Shown here in pieces: positions 63,556-64,000 of a stretch of DNA of 64,000 nt. The translations under genes and the position numbers were made by a program. Every line of letters begins with the position of its first letter. The first letter of the stretch is position 1. Under the pieces are notes generated by a model that was not told where the DNA came from, made no database searches, and was given only the letters and a program-made list of their open reading frames with translations. The stretch comes from Streptomyces sp. XY006 (lineage in GTDB: Bacteria; Actinomycetota; Actinomycetes; Streptomycetales; Streptomycetaceae). The stretch lies in NCBI RefSeq assembly GCF_002237655.1, contig NZ_NOKT01000002.1, positions 372,001-436,000 of the forward strand. The letters are read 5' to 3'.

Positions 63556-64000
63556 ATGAGTTCCCCCACTGGGCCCGCGGATGGCCTGCCCGTACGAATG
63601 CCGCGCCCCCGCCAGCCCGGACGGCACCGCCGTCCCGAGCCGCTGGTCGCTCCCGAGGGTGCGCCCGCGCTCGTCCTCGCCGTGCCGGGGACGCCCAGTA
63701 GCGCCACGCGCAGCCTCGCCGAGGAGGTCGTGAGCATCGCCCGCTCCGAGCTCCCCGGCCTCGACGCCCGGATCGGGTACCTCGACGGCGACGACGCCGA
63801 GTTCCCCACGCTGCAGACCGTGCTCGTGCACACCGCCGAGGAGCGCACGGCGCGTTACGAGCAGGCCCGCGCCGCCGGTATGGACGTCAAGCAGCCCGAC
63901 GGCCCCGTCGCCGTCGTCGTGCCGCTGCTCGCCGGGCCGGACAGCGCGCTGCTGCGCCAGGTCCGCCAGGCTCTCATGGAGAGCCGTGTCGCCGCCGAGC
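63556..64000 (+). CDS. sirohydrochlorin chelatase-like (CbiX) protein, truncated by the window end
   Basis: 148 complete codons are visible, beginning MSSPTGPADGLPVRMPRPRQPG. A CbiX-type start follows about 40 residues of hydrophilic lead: GAPALVLAVPGTPSSATRSLAEEVVSIARSELPGLDARIGYLDGDDAEFPTLQTVLVH, then VAVVVPLLAGPDSALLRQVRQAL. CbiX inserts Co or Fe into sirohydrochlorin in cobalamin or siroheme synthesis, but a metal-binding His is not visible in this part, and the standard GHG motif is replaced by PGT, so the activity is unsure. The ATG sits 8 nt after taacat (63542-63547), with no ribosome site. Confidence 0.72.
   Translation, partial: MSSPTGPADGLPVRMPRPRQPGRHRRPEPLVAPEGAPALVLAVPGTPSSATRSLAEEVVSIARSELPGLDARIGYLDGDDAEFPTLQTVLVHTAEERTARYEQARAAGMDVKQPDGPVAVVVPLLAGPDSALLRQVRQALMESRVAAE

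Overview
This window looks like chromosomal DNA of a Streptomyces or very close relative. GC content is very high, with strong third-position G/C bias and frequent GTG starts. Gene families typical of Streptomyces are present (DUF6332, DUF6421, DUF6214, DUF6986, DUF5134, Rv1733c-like, mycothiol- and F420-linked enzymes), and TTA codons are almost absent. The block from etfAB to the uracil-DNA glycosylase is compatible, from memory, with one conserved chromosomal neighbourhood of S. coelicolor; I could not check this. I see no rRNA, tRNA, CRISPR array, phage or IS element.

Layout. 0-10.5 kb: an SDR, a mycothiol-type enzyme, a MarR/MFS efflux pair, a NarL-type two-component system whose kinase/regulator junction is a six-copy repeat, a TetR/deazaflavin-oxidoreductase pair separated by a 19-bp-period operator-like array, a geranylgeranyl-reductase-type flavoprotein and an M20 peptidase. 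10.6-16.9 kb: an oligopeptide ABC operon (oppC, binding protein, oppB, oppD, oppF). 17-23 kb: a kinase-NUDIX fusion, two small proteins, a GC-rich repeat tract, a UvrA-like ATPase and an AraC/VOC pair. 23-28 kb: divergent ROK kinase/LacI regulator and a Ser/Thr kinase with an extracytoplasmic C-terminal domain. 28-34 kb: a DUF6986 aldolase-like gene, a secreted nuclease/phosphatase, etfB-etfA, flavin reductase, and divergent thioredoxin/DUF4395. 34-44 kb: acyltransferase, B3/B4 protein, transglutaminase, a secreted protein, a coupled DUF6421-SDR-threonine aldolase operon, GDPD, GNAT and VOC genes. 44-50 kb: a FUSC/MarR operon with its palindrome, then DUF5134, M56 peptidase, PAP2 phosphatase and TetR. 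50-64 kb: DUF6214, an FprA-like reductase, an HTH/old-yellow-enzyme pair with twin operators, pectate lyase, divergent PaaX/AidB-like genes, a HEAT-repeat protein and an Rv1733c-like protein (both with TTA codons), a BNR-repeat protein, ung, a BadF-type kinase and a truncated sirohydrochlorin-chelatase-like gene.

How genes work together. Many units are regulator plus target with visible palindromes between them (MarR/MFS, TetR/oxidoreductase, LacI/ROK, FUSC/MarR, HTH/OYE, PaaX/AidB). Flavoenzymes are abundant and could share electrons through ETF (etfAB, AidB-like dehydrogenase, geranylgeranyl-reductase-like protein, OYE, FprA). Several operons use overlapping stop/start codons (GTGA or ATGA). 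At two of these (kinase to response regulator, and oppD to oppF) the junction itself has been expanded into tandem repeats, each copy carrying a start codon. At the two-component junction the repeats form a relay of overlapping stop/start codons into the regulator. This junction, the 19-bp array and the two adjacent TTA-codon genes are the most unusual features here.
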